From an uncultured bacterium (GTDB lineage Bacteria; Bacillota; Clostridia; Christensenellales; HGM11417): a DNA stretch of 64,000 nt. The translations under genes were made by a program, and so were the position numbers. Shown in pieces: positions 1-9,270 of this stretch. Position 1 is the stretch's first letter. Every line of letters begins with the position of its first letter. The stretch covers positions 124,001 through 188,000 of the forward strand of contig CAJMQN010000003.1 in assembly GCA_905215695.1 (NCBI GenBank), written 5' to 3'. Below the pieces are notes generated by a model. The model did not search any database. It worked only from the letters and a program-made list of their open reading frames with translations, and was not told the DNA's origin.

Positions 1-54
1 TTTCTCCAAAGAATAAAAATATCGAAAAAGCACGAAAATTTGTTGAAAAATAGG

Positions 55-77
55 GAGCGGAATGAACTTTTCCGCTC
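55..77 (+). terminator. Rho-independent terminator of an upstream gene
   Basis: Stem 55-62 pairs with 70-77 (GAGCGGAA / TTCCGCTC) and is followed by a T-rich run. It presumably ends a gene lying left of the window. Confidence 0.7.
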
Positions 78-102
78 TTTTCTTTATTTTTGCCAAACTT
101 TC

Positions 103-131
103 TTGCTTTCTTGGGGGATTGTGTGTATAAT
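103..131 (+). promoter_or_regulatory. SigA promoter of the SBP-GGDEF gene
   Basis: A -35 TTGCTT (103-108) and a -10 TATAAT (126-131) are separated by 17 bp. A leader of about 40 nt follows, with a GGGGG-type ribosome site before the ATG at 175. Confidence 0.65.
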
Positions 132-174
132 GGAAACATAGAATATTATGCGGTATTCTCTCCGGGGGTAGCAT

Positions 175-2664
175 ATGACCAAAACAAGAAAGCGGGTATT
201 TTTCCCGCTTTTGTTTCTTTTATTATTCATATTCCTTTTGTCAACCCCGCTTGCGGCGTTTGCCCAAGGCAACGGGGCGGTGAAACGCACGGTTCGTGTC
301 GCTTTTCCTGTGATGGCGGGACTCATGGACTATGACCAATACGGGAATCGCACGGGCTACACCTATGAATACCTCGAGGAGATTGCGCAATATACGGGTT
401 GGGACTACGAATTTGTCGAGGTGGAAGGGGACACCAACGAGAGAATCACCAAGCTCATGGATATGGTGGAAGAGGGGACGGTTGATCTCATGGGCGATAC
501 TCTCTTTATGGAAGAATTGAATGATATTTATGATTACTCCTCCTATCATTACGGACAGGCGGAAACCGTTTTACAGGTTTTAAACGAAAAAGCGGGAGAG
601 TATGTGATCAATTCATTGATTGATCAACCCTTTAGGATCGCTGTGCGTAACTTGTCGGGTTCTTCATTTGACGAACTGAAAGTCTTTTGCGAGACGAACC
701 GCATCACGCCTGAATATATTTTGTGCGAAAGTACTGAAGTGCAGTTAGAAGCTCTTCGGAACGGCAAGGCAGATATGATGCTCAATAAAAACATGAATTA
801 TGTGCCGGGCGTCACAACAATCGCGTCTTTTGCTATCAAACCTTTTTATTTTATCACCACCAAGGGCAAGAATCCCGAACTCATGGACGAGCTCAATCTT
901 GCGCTCATGAGCATTGCGTAGGTCGATCCTTACTTTTCGACGAAATTGTATGAAAAATACTTCGGTCCCGAAAAAGGGGAGCTGTACCTCACCGCCGCTG
1001 AAAAAAAATATGTTGCCGAATCGAAGACTTTCAAGGTCGGCGTTCTCAAGGAATCCCCGCCCTATCAATATTTAGAGAACGGTGAATATAAGGGGATCGC
1101 AAACGATACGCTGAGGCTCGTTGCGAAAAAGACCGGGTTGAAATTTGAAATGGTCTCGTTTTCTACGCCTGAAGAAATCTATGAAAAAGCGGAAAAGTCT
1201 GAAATAGACCTTGTCGCGGGACTGCCCTATAACTACGAGCTTGCGAATCAACACAATTATGCGATGTCCCGTCCCTATATATCCGCGCAGTATCTTTTGT
1301 TGATGCGTTCGGGATTTAACGAAACCGACTTAAAAGGGAGACGTCTTGCGCTCACGACTTCGAACACTTACAACGGACCAACGCTCGGAAATATCAAAAT
1401 TTATTCGACCTTCAACGATTGCATCAAAGCCGTTGTAAAGAATGAAGCGGATTACACCTATGTGGATGCCTATACGGCGCAGTACTACATCAATCTCCCC
1501 GAATATAAAAAACTCAAAATTGTTCTTCAGAACTATTCGCCCCGAGAAGTCTGTTTCGGCGTGGTGAAACCCGTCCCGACAGAGTTGCTGTCCATACTGA
1601 ACAAGTGTATTTCGACCTTTTCCGAAGTTGAAACACAGGGCATTATCAACGGAAATATTATTCGCGCGACTGAAACTTCGCTTGCCGACCTCATCCGCGA
1701 AAATCCGGTAGAGGCGATTCTAATTTTGGCTGGTGTGTTTGCGCTCATCATCGGAGTGTTAATCTTTTTCTTGTATCGCCGTGCGCAGCGCAACCGCCGG
1801 AGTGCGCTCGAACTGAAAAAACATTTCCGGGTCTATGCGCTCGTCAATGAATATTTCTTTGAATATAACTTCAGAACGCAGCAGATGGTCGTGTCCATTC
1901 CTCCGGAAAAAGTCGGAGATAAACCCGAAATTAAAGAATTTGATTTCAGCGAAGCTGTGATCGAACGAGAAGCTTCGCTCAGAAAAAGTGCCTTTCTCGA
2001 CGTTATTCTGTCTCAAAAGAGCGGAGTAAGAGACGCATATCTCGCCTGTGTGGACGGGGAAAACCATTGGCTGCGCTTTGCAATCGACACGGTATTCGAC
2101 GGGGAAAAGCCAGCCTATGTGCTCGGAAAAATCAATATCATAGACGACGAAAAGCAGAAGGAGTCCGACCTTCTCGAACGTGCGTCGCTTGACAGTCTGA
2201 CGCATCTCTATAATACGGAACGATTTGCCGAACTCGTGCGTGCTGGCTTTGATAGGGAGTCGCCGGGGACGGAAGGGGCGTTGATTCTTTTGGACGTAGA
2301 TCTCTTCAAGTCTATCAATGACAGTTTCGGGCATATGCGCGGGGATGAAATACTGGTAGAGTCCGCAAGATTACTGAAAAATGTCTTTCCTGAAAATGCC
2401 GTGGTCGGCAGACCGGGCGGGGACGAATTTTCTGTCTATCTCCCGAATATCGAGAGCAGAGAACATGTGAAAAAGCTGTGTGAAAGAATCCGCGGAAGGG
2501 CGAACCGTATCGTAATAGGTGAGTCGCGCCGGCTGTCATTCAGTATCGGCGTGGCGTTTACGAAGGCGGGGGAGGAGTATGACTCTCTCTATCGCCGGGC
2601 GGACGCCGCGCTCTACCGCGCGAAGGAGAAGGGAAGGAACTGTTTTGAAGTCGAAGGTGAATAA
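175..2664 (+). pseudogene. Tandem SBP_bac_3 sensor diguanylate cyclase, split by an in-frame TAG
   Basis: One reading frame of about 830 codons is broken only by TAG at 919-921. The N-terminal part has a signal peptide (MTKTRKR then a long hydrophobic core ending near AFAQ) and a family-3 solute-binding domain. After the stop the same frame continues with VDPYFSTKLYEKYFG, which links to a second such domain in this family. A transmembrane helix (ILILAGVFALIIGVLIFFLY), a PAS-like stretch and a GGDEF domain with intact GGDEF (codons 2416-2430) follow. The known role of such proteins is ligand-controlled c-di-GMP synthesis at the membrane. No RxxD inhibitory site precedes GGDEF. TAG could come from CAG by one transition. 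A restart at the ATG at 946 has no ribosome site and would lack a signal peptide. It is either a recent nonsense mutation, readthrough or a base error. Confidence 0.8.
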
Positions 2665-2665
2665 A

Positions 2666-2698
2666 AAAGAGAGCTCCCGATTTTCGGGAGCTCTCTTT
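2666..2698. terminator. Bidirectional terminator
   Basis: A 15-bp perfect stem (2666-2680 / 2684-2698) with a 3-nt loop starts with A residues and ends with T residues. It serves both convergent genes, the SBP-GGDEF gene and the epimerase. Confidence 0.85.
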
Positions 2699-2712
2699 GG
2701 GTAAAAATGGTA

Positions 2713-3759
2713 TCAGACAGGCGCGGGGGCGGGGCGGAAGGAGCGCAGCCGGCGGGTCGTCTTGAGTTCGCCCGTAGAGAGCAGATAGGAGACCGTATCC
2801 CGAAGTGTGAGATAGATGTCCCGCGGGCAGAATCCGAGCTGTGAAGTCGCTTTGTTGTGCGAAAAATTGCCGTTCGCGTGCAGGGTGAAGAGGGAGTATT
2901 TGGTGTAGAGCGGTTTTCTTCCGCGGCGCTTTGCGTCAAACGCGAGAAGAGGCGCGAACGCCTTTGCCATGCAGGTCGGCACCATACACACGGGCTTGCC
3001 GACCGCAATCTCGCGGAGCATGCGCAGAATGTCCCGAACGGTATAGTAGCGATTGGAGAGGATATAGCATTCTCCCGGTCTGCCGTATTCCGCCGCGGCG
3101 ATACAGCCGTAAGCGCAGTCGCGGACGTCCACGAAATCATAGCCGCCCGAAACACAGGCGGACATCTTTCCGCTCACATAATTTTTGATCAACTGAACGA
3201 GATGATTTGCCCTGCCGAGATAGGGTCCGATGATGCCCGAAGGGTGCACGATGACCGCGGGCAAACCTTCCTTTGCCGCGTCGAGCACAAGCTGTGCGGC
3301 GATTGCCTTGGTCTTTGCGTACGCGCCCTCCACGAGGTCGGGGGAGAAGGACGACACCTCGGAGATGACGCGATTTTTGGGAAGTTCGGGAATGGCGTGC
3401 ACCGAGCTGACATAGACGAGCTTGGAGACGGCGTGCCTTCTGCATGTGTCGAGCACGTTGCGCGTGCCTTCGACGTTGACCTGTTCCATGAGCGGAGAAC
3501 GCTTGCAGGCGATATCTACGATGCCCGCCGCGTGAATGACCACGGGGGTGCTGTCCTCGGAAACTTCAAAGAATTTTTCAAGGTCTTCGGGTTTCGTGAC
3601 GTCGCCCTCCGAAATTTCCACACCGAGCGAGCGGAGATAGGCTGTGTTTTCTCCGGGCAGGACGAGCGCCCGCACGTCGTCCTGCCTCGCGCGCAGGGCG
3701 GTGCAGACAGCGCTTCCCAAGTGCCCGTTGGCACCGGTAACGAGATAAATATTTTTCAT
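2713..3759 (-). CDS. NAD(P)-dependent epimerase/dehydratase (extended SDR)
   Basis: A 348-residue extended short-chain dehydrogenase. The Rossmann motif TGANGHLG lies near the N-terminus, and the catalytic YxxxK is present as YAKTK after VYVSSVHA. The fold suits a nucleotide-sugar epimerase, a dihydroflavonol-reductase-like or a 3-beta-HSD-like enzyme; the substrate cannot be read. The start at 3759 is chosen for the strong AAGGAGG seven bases upstream; the frame stays open further but without a ribosome site. It is divergent from a TetR-type regulator across about 140 bp, so that regulator may control it. Confidence 0.8.
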   Translation of the reverse strand: MKNIYLVTGANGHLGSAVCTALRARQDDVRALVLPGENTAYLRSLGVEISEGDVTKPEDLEKFFEVSEDSTPVVIHAAGIVDIACKRSPLMEQVNVEGTRNVLDTCRRHAVSKLVYVSSVHAIPELPKNRVISEVSSFSPDLVEGAYAKTKAIAAQLVLDAAKEGLPAVIVHPSGIIGPYLGRANHLVQLIKNYVSGKMSACVSGGYDFVDVRDCAYGCIAAAEYGRPGECYILSNRYYTVRDILRMLREIAVGKPVCMVPTCMAKAFAPLLAFDAKRRGRKPLYTKYSLFTLHANGNFSHNKATSQLGFCPRDIYLTLRDTVSYLLSTGELKTTRRLRSFRPAPAPV

Positions 3760-3900
3760 GCGGGTTCCTCCTTTTCGGTAATTCTGTTTTAATCCAATCA
3801 TATTGTATTATAATTGTTAAGAAAAGGCAATCGTCAATCTTTCTCCGAATGTTCGATTTTGCACATTCGGGGCGGAAATGTCGGGTAGGAGGACAAAATC

Positions 3901-4479
3901 GTGAAAACTGACCAAGATCAGAGAGTACGCATTACCAAGCGCATGATTCGCGAATCCTTTTTGAAACTGCTTGCGCACAAGCCTGTGCGCCGTATCACCG
4001 TGCGTGAACTCTGCGAGAGCGCGGGAATCAACCGCGGAACTTTTTATGCGCATTACCTCGACGTATATGACCTGCTCGAACAGATAGAGAACGAGCTTCT
4101 CGAAGAATTCGAGGAATCCTTTGCCGCCCAACTCAAAGGAAATCCGGGGTTGCTGACGGGAGCGGACGTCTGCCGCGCAATCTTTACGCTGTTTCAGGAG
4201 AATTCCGAACTCTGCGTCATTCTGCTCGGAGACGATTCCAACAAGGGCATCGTGGATAAGTTTGCGGAAGTCGCAAAGAGAATCTATATGTCCGCGTATC
4301 GGGCGAGATTTCCCGAAGTTCCGGTGCGGAAATTGGAAACCTTCTATCTCTTCACTTCGGCAGGGTGTATCGCGCTTTTAAAACGATGGCTCACAGAGGG
4401 AATGCCCGTCTCCGTGGACGTCCTTGCGGACGCCGCGGGGGGAATCATGACGGAGGGCATGGCATATTTAAAGGATTGA
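3901..4479 (+). CDS. TetR/AcrR family transcriptional regulator
   Basis: A 192-residue protein starting at GTG with AGGAGG upstream. The N-terminal helix-turn-helix is typical of TetR proteins (RITVRELCESAGINRGTFYAHY), preceded by the usual KRMIRESFLKLL helix. The C-terminal half is helical and ligand-binding-like, resembling the DhaS/YfiR-type group. The divergent SDR gene is the most likely target. No clear operator palindrome was identified between them, though the intergenic DNA is AT-rich. Confidence 0.85.
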   Translation: MKTDQDQRVRITKRMIRESFLKLLAHKPVRRITVRELCESAGINRGTFYAHYLDVYDLLEQIENELLEEFEESFAAQLKGNPGLLTGADVCRAIFTLFQENSELCVILLGDDSNKGIVDKFAEVAKRIYMSAYRARFPEVPVRKLETFYLFTSAGCIALLKRWLTEGMPVSVDVLADAAGGIMTEGMAYLKD

Positions 4480-4514
4480 AAGAGAGGCTCCAGATTTTTC
4501 CGGAGCCTCTCTTT
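4479..4514. terminator. Bidirectional terminator
   Basis: Perfect stem AAAGAGAGGCTCC / GGAGCCTCTCTTT (4479-4491 / 4502-4514) between the convergent TetR and Fe-ADH genes. Confidence 0.85.
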
Positions 4515-4521
4515 CTGTTCT

Positions 4522-5697
4522 TTAAAAGTTGACCTGTTCGCCCTTGTAGATGCACTCGAATAGTTTTTTCATCTGTGCGGGGTCGATGGGGCGGGGATTC
4601 GCGCCCGTGCAGGCGTCGCCGACTGCAAGCTCGGAAATCCTTCCGATTTTCTCGTTGAATTCGGTTTCGTCGATTCCGTATTCCTTGAGGGAGGCGGGAA
4701 TGCCGAAGTACTTGTTCATCTCGCGGATTTTATTGCAGAGCGAATCCACAAGTTCCGCGTCCGAGTTGCCGGAGAGACCGACAAAGCGCGCGATTGCGGC
4801 GTACCTCGCGCCCGCGGTCTTTGCGTTGTAGCGGATGACGTAGGGGAGATACATGGCGTTTGCGCAGCCGTGCGGAATGTGCCCGGTCGAGAACGCCGCG
4901 CCCGTCTTGTGCGCCATGGAGTGCGTAATTCCGAGCAGAGCGTTGGAGAACGCCATGCCCGCCATGCACTGCGCGTAGTGCATGCTCTCTCTCGCCTTCA
5001 TATCCCCGTCGTAGGACGCTTTCAAATCCTTGAAGATGAGCCGAATCGCCTCGAGCGCAAGGGGATCGGTAAAGGGCTGTGCAACGGAGGAAACATATGC
5101 CTCAATGGCGTGCGTGAGAGCGTCCATACCCGTATTTGCGACCAAACTCTTGGGCATGGTCTCCGCGAGGTCGGGGTCAACGATTGCGACGTCGGGCGTG
5201 ATATTGAAGTCCGCGAGCGGATATTTGACGCCGGTCTGATAGTTCGTGATGACAGAGAACGCCGTTACCTCGGTCGCAGTGCCGGACGTCGAGGGAATGG
5301 CGATGAATTTCGCCTTGGTGCGCAGGGTGGGGAAGGAGAAGGGGGTGATGAGGTCCTCGAACTTGGTGTTCGGGTATTCATAGAAAACCCACATTGCCTT
5401 CGCCGCGTCGATGGGAGAGCCTCCGCCCATGGAGATGATCCAATCGGGCTCGAATTCGCGCATGACTTCCGCGCCTTTTAAGACGGTTTCCACCGAGGGA
5501 TCGGGCTCTACGTTTTCAAAGAGCCGGGTTTCGATTCCCGCTTGGCGCAGATATTCGAGCGCCCTATCTACAAACCCGAACTTCTTCATCGAACCGCCGC
5601 CGAGAACGAGCACGGCGCGCTTGCCCTTGACGTTTTTGAGTTCTTCGAGAGAACCTTTGCCGAAGTATAGATCCCGCGGCAGTGTGAACCTTGACAT
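4522..5697 (-). CDS. Iron-containing alcohol dehydrogenase
   Basis: A 391-residue group III alcohol dehydrogenase, full length for the family. The NAD-binding GGGSPIDAAKAM is present, and so are the metal ligands: the Asp/His set in DALTHAIEAY and the two His of GITHSMAHKTGAAFSTGHIPHG. It would reduce an aldehyde to an alcohol with NAD(P)H and so regenerate NAD+ in fermentation. The start at 5697 has GGAGG nine bases upstream. A consensus Rex box lies about 95 bp upstream, so expression is probably raised when NADH accumulates. The chain-length preference (ethanol, butanol, propanediol) cannot be read. Confidence 0.92.
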   Translation of the reverse strand: MSRFTLPRDLYFGKGSLEELKNVKGKRAVLVLGGGSMKKFGFVDRALEYLRQAGIETRLFENVEPDPSVETVLKGAEVMREFEPDWIISMGGGSPIDAAKAMWVFYEYPNTKFEDLITPFSFPTLRTKAKFIAIPSTSGTATEVTAFSVITNYQTGVKYPLADFNITPDVAIVDPDLAETMPKSLVANTGMDALTHAIEAYVSSVAQPFTDPLALEAIRLIFKDLKASYDGDMKARESMHYAQCMAGMAFSNALLGITHSMAHKTGAAFSTGHIPHGCANAMYLPYVIRYNAKTAGARYAAIARFVGLSGNSDAELVDSLCNKIREMNKYFGIPASLKEYGIDETEFNEKIGRISELAVGDACTGANPRPIDPAQMKKLFECIYKGEQVNF

Positions 5698-5790
5698 ATC
5701 TTCTTACCTCCGTTGATAAAAAAATTCCTTTTTATGGATGTTGTCCATCCTTTCAGTTTATAAACCTTCTTTCCGAGCTTGAAACAGATA

Positions 5791-5808
5791 TTGTGAAATT
5801 ATTCACAA
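5791..5808. promoter_or_regulatory. Rex operator (redox-sensing repressor box)
   Basis: TTGTGAA-ATTA-TTCACAA is a perfect 7-bp inverted repeat with a 4-bp spacer, inside a longer 10-bp palindrome. It matches the published Rex consensus. It lies beside a weak promoter for the Fe-ADH gene on the minus strand (TTTCAA, 16 bp, TATAAA) and just upstream of the tcdA promoter. Confidence 0.85.
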
Positions 5809-5818
5809 TATTTTTCGC

Positions 5819-5847
5819 TTGCGGCGAACGCGGCGCTCTGCTATAAT
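5819..5847 (+). promoter_or_regulatory. SigA promoter of tcdA, leaderless geometry
   Basis: TTGCGG (5819-5824), 17 bp, TATAAT (5842-5847), then only six bases (AGAACT) to the ATG at 5854. There is no room for a Shine-Dalgarno in the transcript. Confidence 0.75.
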
Positions 5848-5853
5848 AGAACT

Positions 5854-6549
5854 ATGGAAGAACAATTTTCGAGAACGAAATTTTTGCTCGGCGAAGAGGG
5901 GATTGCGCGGCTCGAGCGGGCGCACGTGGCGGTGTTCGGCATCGGGGGCGTGGGCGGGCACTGCGCGGAGGCGCTTGCAAGGAGCGGAATCGGCAGGCTG
6001 ACGCTCGTGGATAAGGACAGGGTCGCGCTCTCCAACCTGAACAGGCAGGTCGTCGCCCTGCATTCGACGGTGGGAAAGCCCAAAGCCGAAGTCATGCGGG
6101 AGCGCATTCTCGACATCAATCCGAAAGCGGAGGTTCGGGTTGCGGAGACTTTTTTTCTGCCCGAAAATGCGGACGCGTTCGATTTTTCGGAATACGATTA
6201 CGTGGTGGACGCGGTGGATACCGTAACCGCGAAGGTCGAACTTGTCCTGCGCGCATTCGGCGCGGGGCGTCCGATCGTGAGCTGTATGGGCGCGGGAAAC
6301 AAACTTGACCCCACGCGCTTTGAAATTTCGGACATCTACGAGACCTCGGTGGATCCGCTTGCGCGGGTCATGCGCAGAGAACTGCGCGCGCGGGGGATTC
6401 CGCGCTTAAAGGTGGTATGGTCTCGGGAGGAACCGCTCTCCTGCGGGGAAAACCGCGTGCCGGGAAGCGTCGCCTTCGTGCCCTCCGTCGCGGGTCTTGT
6501 GCTCGCCTCGGTGGTTGTCCGCGACCTCGTGGATGTAAAAAACGGTTGA
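5854..6549 (+). CDS. tcdA: tRNA threonylcarbamoyladenosine dehydratase
   Basis: A 231-residue ThiF/E1-like protein of the TcdA (YgdL) family. The nucleotide-binding GIGGVGGHCAEALARSG and the acceptor-loop region DKDRVALSNLNRQ are at the N-terminus, and VVDAVDTVTAK follows in the middle. The enzyme uses ATP to cyclise the t6A base at position 37 of ANN-decoding tRNAs to ct6A. The start is fixed by the promoter: the -10 box ends six bases before the ATG, so the mRNA should be leaderless. It stands alone between Fe-ADH and a GNAT gene that has its own promoter. Confidence 0.9.
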   Translation: MEEQFSRTKFLLGEEGIARLERAHVAVFGIGGVGGHCAEALARSGIGRLTLVDKDRVALSNLNRQVVALHSTVGKPKAEVMRERILDINPKAEVRVAETFFLPENADAFDFSEYDYVVDAVDTVTAKVELVLRAFGAGRPIVSCMGAGNKLDPTRFEISDIYETSVDPLARVMRRELRARGIPRLKVVWSREEPLSCGENRVPGSVAFVPSVAGLVLASVVVRDLVDVKNG

Positions 6550-6574
6550 TTTTCGCGTGCGGATATGGTATGAT
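6546..6574 (+). promoter_or_regulatory. SigA promoter of the GNAT gene, leaderless geometry
   Basis: TTGATT (6546-6551), 17 bp, TATGAT (6569-6574), six bases, ATG at 6581. The -35 overlaps the stop region of tcdA. Confidence 0.7.
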
Positions 6575-6580
6575 AGAATC

Positions 6581-7042
6581 ATGGAAATCAGAAAGTACCG
6601 GGAGGAGGATTGCGCCTCCACGATCTCGCTCTTTCGAAGAACCGTGCGTACTGTCAACCGTAAGGATTACAGCGAAGCGCAGGTTGTCGCCTGGGCGCCT
6701 GACAAGATCGACCCAAACAGCTGGAACGGCTCCCTGCTCTCAAACTACGCCGTCGTCGCGGAGGAGGACGGGGTTCTGCTCGGGTTCGGGGATATGGACG
6801 ACTGCGGATATCTCGACAGGCTTTTCGTGTCCGCCGACCGTCAGCGGGAGGGCGTGGGTTCCGAGATTTTAGAGGAACTTGAGGCGTATGCCGCGCAGAT
6901 CGGCGTTTTGAAGATTACGACCGAAGCGTCCGTCTCGGCGCGTCTGTTTTTCGAGAGCAAAGGCTATCGCGCGGAGCGTGAGAACAGGAAACTGCACAAC
7001 GGCGTTTGGTTCGTCAATTTTTTGATGGCAAAGGAACTGTAA
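6581..7042 (+). CDS. GNAT family N-acetyltransferase
   Basis: A 153-residue single GNAT domain. The acetyl-CoA pyrophosphate loop appears as RQREGVGSEIL, after the beta-4 strand DRLFVS. The C-terminal SARLFFESKGY segment is typical of the YafP-like branch. It would acetylate a small amine or a protein N-terminus; the substrate is not predictable. The ATG at 6581 is chosen because a promoter ends six bases upstream. No Shine-Dalgarno is present, so translation is probably leaderless. A terminator with a UUCG loop follows. Confidence 0.85.
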   Translation: MEIRKYREEDCASTISLFRRTVRTVNRKDYSEAQVVAWAPDKIDPNSWNGSLLSNYAVVAEEDGVLLGFGDMDDCGYLDRLFVSADRQREGVGSEILEELEAYAAQIGVLKITTEASVSARLFFESKGYRAERENRKLHNGVWFVNFLMAKEL

Positions 7043-7049
7043 ATTTTCG

Positions 7050-7081
7050 GGGGTCTTTCCGTTCGCGGAGGGACTCCTTTT
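7050..7081 (+). terminator. Terminator with a UUCG tetraloop
   Basis: A 12-bp stem (7050-7061 / 7066-7077, including G-U pairs) closed by C-TTCG-G and followed by TTTT. It separates the GNAT gene from thyA. Confidence 0.75.
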
Positions 7082-7094
7082 GTAAGGAGGAAAC

Positions 7095-7925
7095 ATGAGT
7101 TACGCGGATCGGGTATTTATTCAGAATTGCAGGGACATTCTCGAAAACGGATGGTGGGACACCGAGGTTTCCGTCCGTCCGAAGTGGGAGGACGGTACGC
7201 CCGCGCATACGGTCAAAAAATTCTGTATCGTCAACCGTTACGATTTAAAAAAGGAATTTCCCGTCATCACGATCCGCAAGACCTTCTTTTCGAGCGCGGT
7301 GGACGAGTTGCTTTGGATTTGGCAGAAGAAGTCAAACAACGTGCGCGACTTAAAGAGCCACATTTGGGACGCCTGGGCGGACGAGAGCGGGTCTATCGGC
7401 AAGGCTTACGGCTATCAGCTCGGCGTCAAGCACAAGTATGCCGAAGGGGATTTTGACCAAGTTGACCGCGTGCTGTACGACCTTTCGCACAATCCGCAGT
7501 CCCGGCGCATCATGACCAACATCTACACCTTTGCGGATTTGCACGAGATGAATCTCTACCCCTGCGCGTATTCGATGACCTTTAACGTCTCGGGAAAGAC
7601 GCTCAACGGAATCCTGAATCAGCGTTCGCAGGACATGGTGGTCGCCAACAACTGGAACGTGGTGCAGTACTCCGTCCTTTTAAAGATGCTCGCGCAGGTT
7701 TCGGGGCTGGAGGCGGGGGAACTTGTTCACGTCATTGCGGACGCGCACATCTACGACCGTCACATTCCCGCGCTTGAGCGCATGCTCGAAAATCCGCAGT
7801 ACGACGCGCCCGAATTTTTCCTGAATCCCGAAGTGAAGAACTTTTACGATTTCAAAGCGGAGGACGCCCGGCTTGAAAATTATCAATGCACCCCGCTCAA
7901 CGAAAAGCTAGAGGTGGCGGTATGA
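7095..7925 (+). CDS. thyA: Thymidylate synthase
   Basis: A 276-residue ThyA that methylates dUMP to dTMP with methylene-tetrahydrofolate. The catalytic cysteine lies in LYPCAYSMTF, a divergent form of the usual PPCH box. The QRSQDMVVANNWNVVQY segment is the phosphate- and nucleotide-binding region, and HIYDRH matches the conserved HxYxxH. The start has AAGGAGG seven bases upstream. It overlaps folA by 4 bp (ATGA), so the dihydrofolate it produces is recycled by the next enzyme of the same operon. Confidence 0.93.
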   Translation: MSYADRVFIQNCRDILENGWWDTEVSVRPKWEDGTPAHTVKKFCIVNRYDLKKEFPVITIRKTFFSSAVDELLWIWQKKSNNVRDLKSHIWDAWADESGSIGKAYGYQLGVKHKYAEGDFDQVDRVLYDLSHNPQSRRIMTNIYTFADLHEMNLYPCAYSMTFNVSGKTLNGILNQRSQDMVVANNWNVVQYSVLLKMLAQVSGLEAGELVHVIADAHIYDRHIPALERMLENPQYDAPEFFLNPEVKNFYDFKAEDARLENYQCTPLNEKLEVAV

Positions 7926-8419
7926 GGGCAATCGTTGCAGTTGACCGGCAATGGGGAATTGGCAGAAACAACGACTTGCTCTTTCATATTCCCGACGATA
8001 TGAAATATTTTCGTGAAAAGACCCTTGAGAAAGTGGTTGTCATGGGGAGCAATACCCTGCTCTCCTTCCCGGGCGCAAAGCCTCTTCCCAAGCGCACCAA
8101 TATCGTGCTTTGGCCGGGCGGCAGACGGGAGGACTGCACCGTGTGCCAAAGTCTCGAGGAACTGAAAGGCGTCCTGCGGGGATACCCTTCGGAGGATATC
8201 TACGTGGTGGGGGGCGCGATGTTTTACCGCACTATGCTCCCGTTCTGCGAGGAAGTGCTCGTCACCAAAGTAGATGCCGACGGCGGCGCGGAAGTATTCT
8301 TTGAAAATTTGGACGAACGCCCGGGCTGGTCGATAGTAAGCGCGTCCGATATCCATGAAAACGGGGGATTCACGTTCCGTTTCTGTATCTACCGCAACGA
8401 GAGCCCGGAGCAACTGTAA
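7922..8419 (+). CDS. folA: Dihydrofolate reductase
   Basis: A 165-residue DHFR. The N-terminal VAVDRQWGIGRNNDLLFHIPDDMKYF carries the Met20-loop-like GIG and the active-site Asp. VMGSNTLLSFP and the NADPH loop VVGGAMFYRTMLP follow. It regenerates tetrahydrofolate after ThyA. The ATG at 7922 overlaps the thyA stop (ATGA), which shows translational coupling and excludes the longer upstream frame. Confidence 0.93.
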   Translation: MRAIVAVDRQWGIGRNNDLLFHIPDDMKYFREKTLEKVVVMGSNTLLSFPGAKPLPKRTNIVLWPGGRREDCTVCQSLEELKGVLRGYPSEDIYVVGGAMFYRTMLPFCEEVLVTKVDADGGAEVFFENLDERPGWSIVSASDIHENGGFTFRFCIYRNESPEQL

Positions 8420-8420
8420 C

Positions 8421-9233
8421 ATGTTTATTGACTTTCATGTGCATATCTTCCCGGATCATCTCGCGGAGCGCGCGGTGGCGTCCCTCGCGGAAAATTCCGG
8501 ACTTCGCCCCGTATGCGCCGCGAATAAGCGTTCGACGGTGGAGTTCATGCGGGCGAGCGGAGCGAAAAAAATCGTCTGTCAAAATATCGCGGTGAGTCCC
8601 CGAACCATGCACAGCGTCAACGACTTTGCGATCTCTTCGGCGGACGACTTCGTGATTCCGTTCGGGTCGGTGCACCCGGAGGGGGATTGGAAATCCGAAC
8701 TTTGCCGTCTCGCCGCGGCGGGAATCAAGGGAATCAAATTTCACCCCGAATATCAGAATTTTTTTATCGACGACGAAACATGCTATCCCATGTACGAAGA
8801 GGCATTTCGGCTGGGCTTTGTTCTGCTCTTTCACTGCGGGCTTGACCTTGCGTACCGTCCCCCGTGGAAGGCGTCTCCCCAAAGAATCGCGAACTTCGCA
8901 CGGCAATTCCGCGGCGAAAAAATTGTGGCGGCGCACCTCGGCGGCTTTTCCGAACCCGAGGAAGTGAAGAAACATCTTGCGGGGCTCGGGCTCTACGCCG
9001 ACCTTGCGGCGCTCGCCTCCGAATACGATACCCCGACCCTCCCCAAGACGCTGACCAAAGAACTGATAAACGACATGATTGCGGTTTACGGTGCGGACAA
9101 AGTGCTGTTTGCGACGGACTGTCCCTGGGAATCTCCGACCTCCGGTCTCGCCGCGCTCGCGCTTGCGGACCTGACGGCAGAGGAGCGGGAGAACGTGCTG
9201 TATCGAAATGCGGAACGCTTGTTAAACTTGTGA
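8421..9233 (+). CDS. Amidohydrolase family protein (PF04909 type)
   Basis: A 270-residue TIM-barrel metal hydrolase. The HxH motif is in FIDFHVHIFPDH, further metal-site residues are in LLFHCG and AAHLGG, and the catalytic Asp is in LFATDCPWE. Relatives are decarboxylases or lactonases of the ACMSD type; the substrate is unknown. It starts two bases after folA with only a weak GGAG at long spacing, so it is probably translated by coupling. Its presence in a thyA-folA operon is a contextual curiosity without an obvious metabolic link. Confidence 0.82.
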   Translation: MFIDFHVHIFPDHLAERAVASLAENSGLRPVCAANKRSTVEFMRASGAKKIVCQNIAVSPRTMHSVNDFAISSADDFVIPFGSVHPEGDWKSELCRLAAAGIKGIKFHPEYQNFFIDDETCYPMYEEAFRLGFVLLFHCGLDLAYRPPWKASPQRIANFARQFRGEKIVAAHLGGFSEPEEVKKHLAGLGLYADLAALASEYDTPTLPKTLTKELINDMIAVYGADKVLFATDCPWESPTSGLAALALADLTAEERENVLYRNAERLLNL

Positions 9234-9270
9234 ATTTCGCGTGAAAATTTCCGTAATTTATGCGAATTGT

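Noticed and set aside
7043..7094. THF riboswitch before thyA-folA
   Set aside because: The gap is only 52 bp and is filled by a simple terminator with a UUCG loop; the tetrahydrofolate aptamer does not fit.
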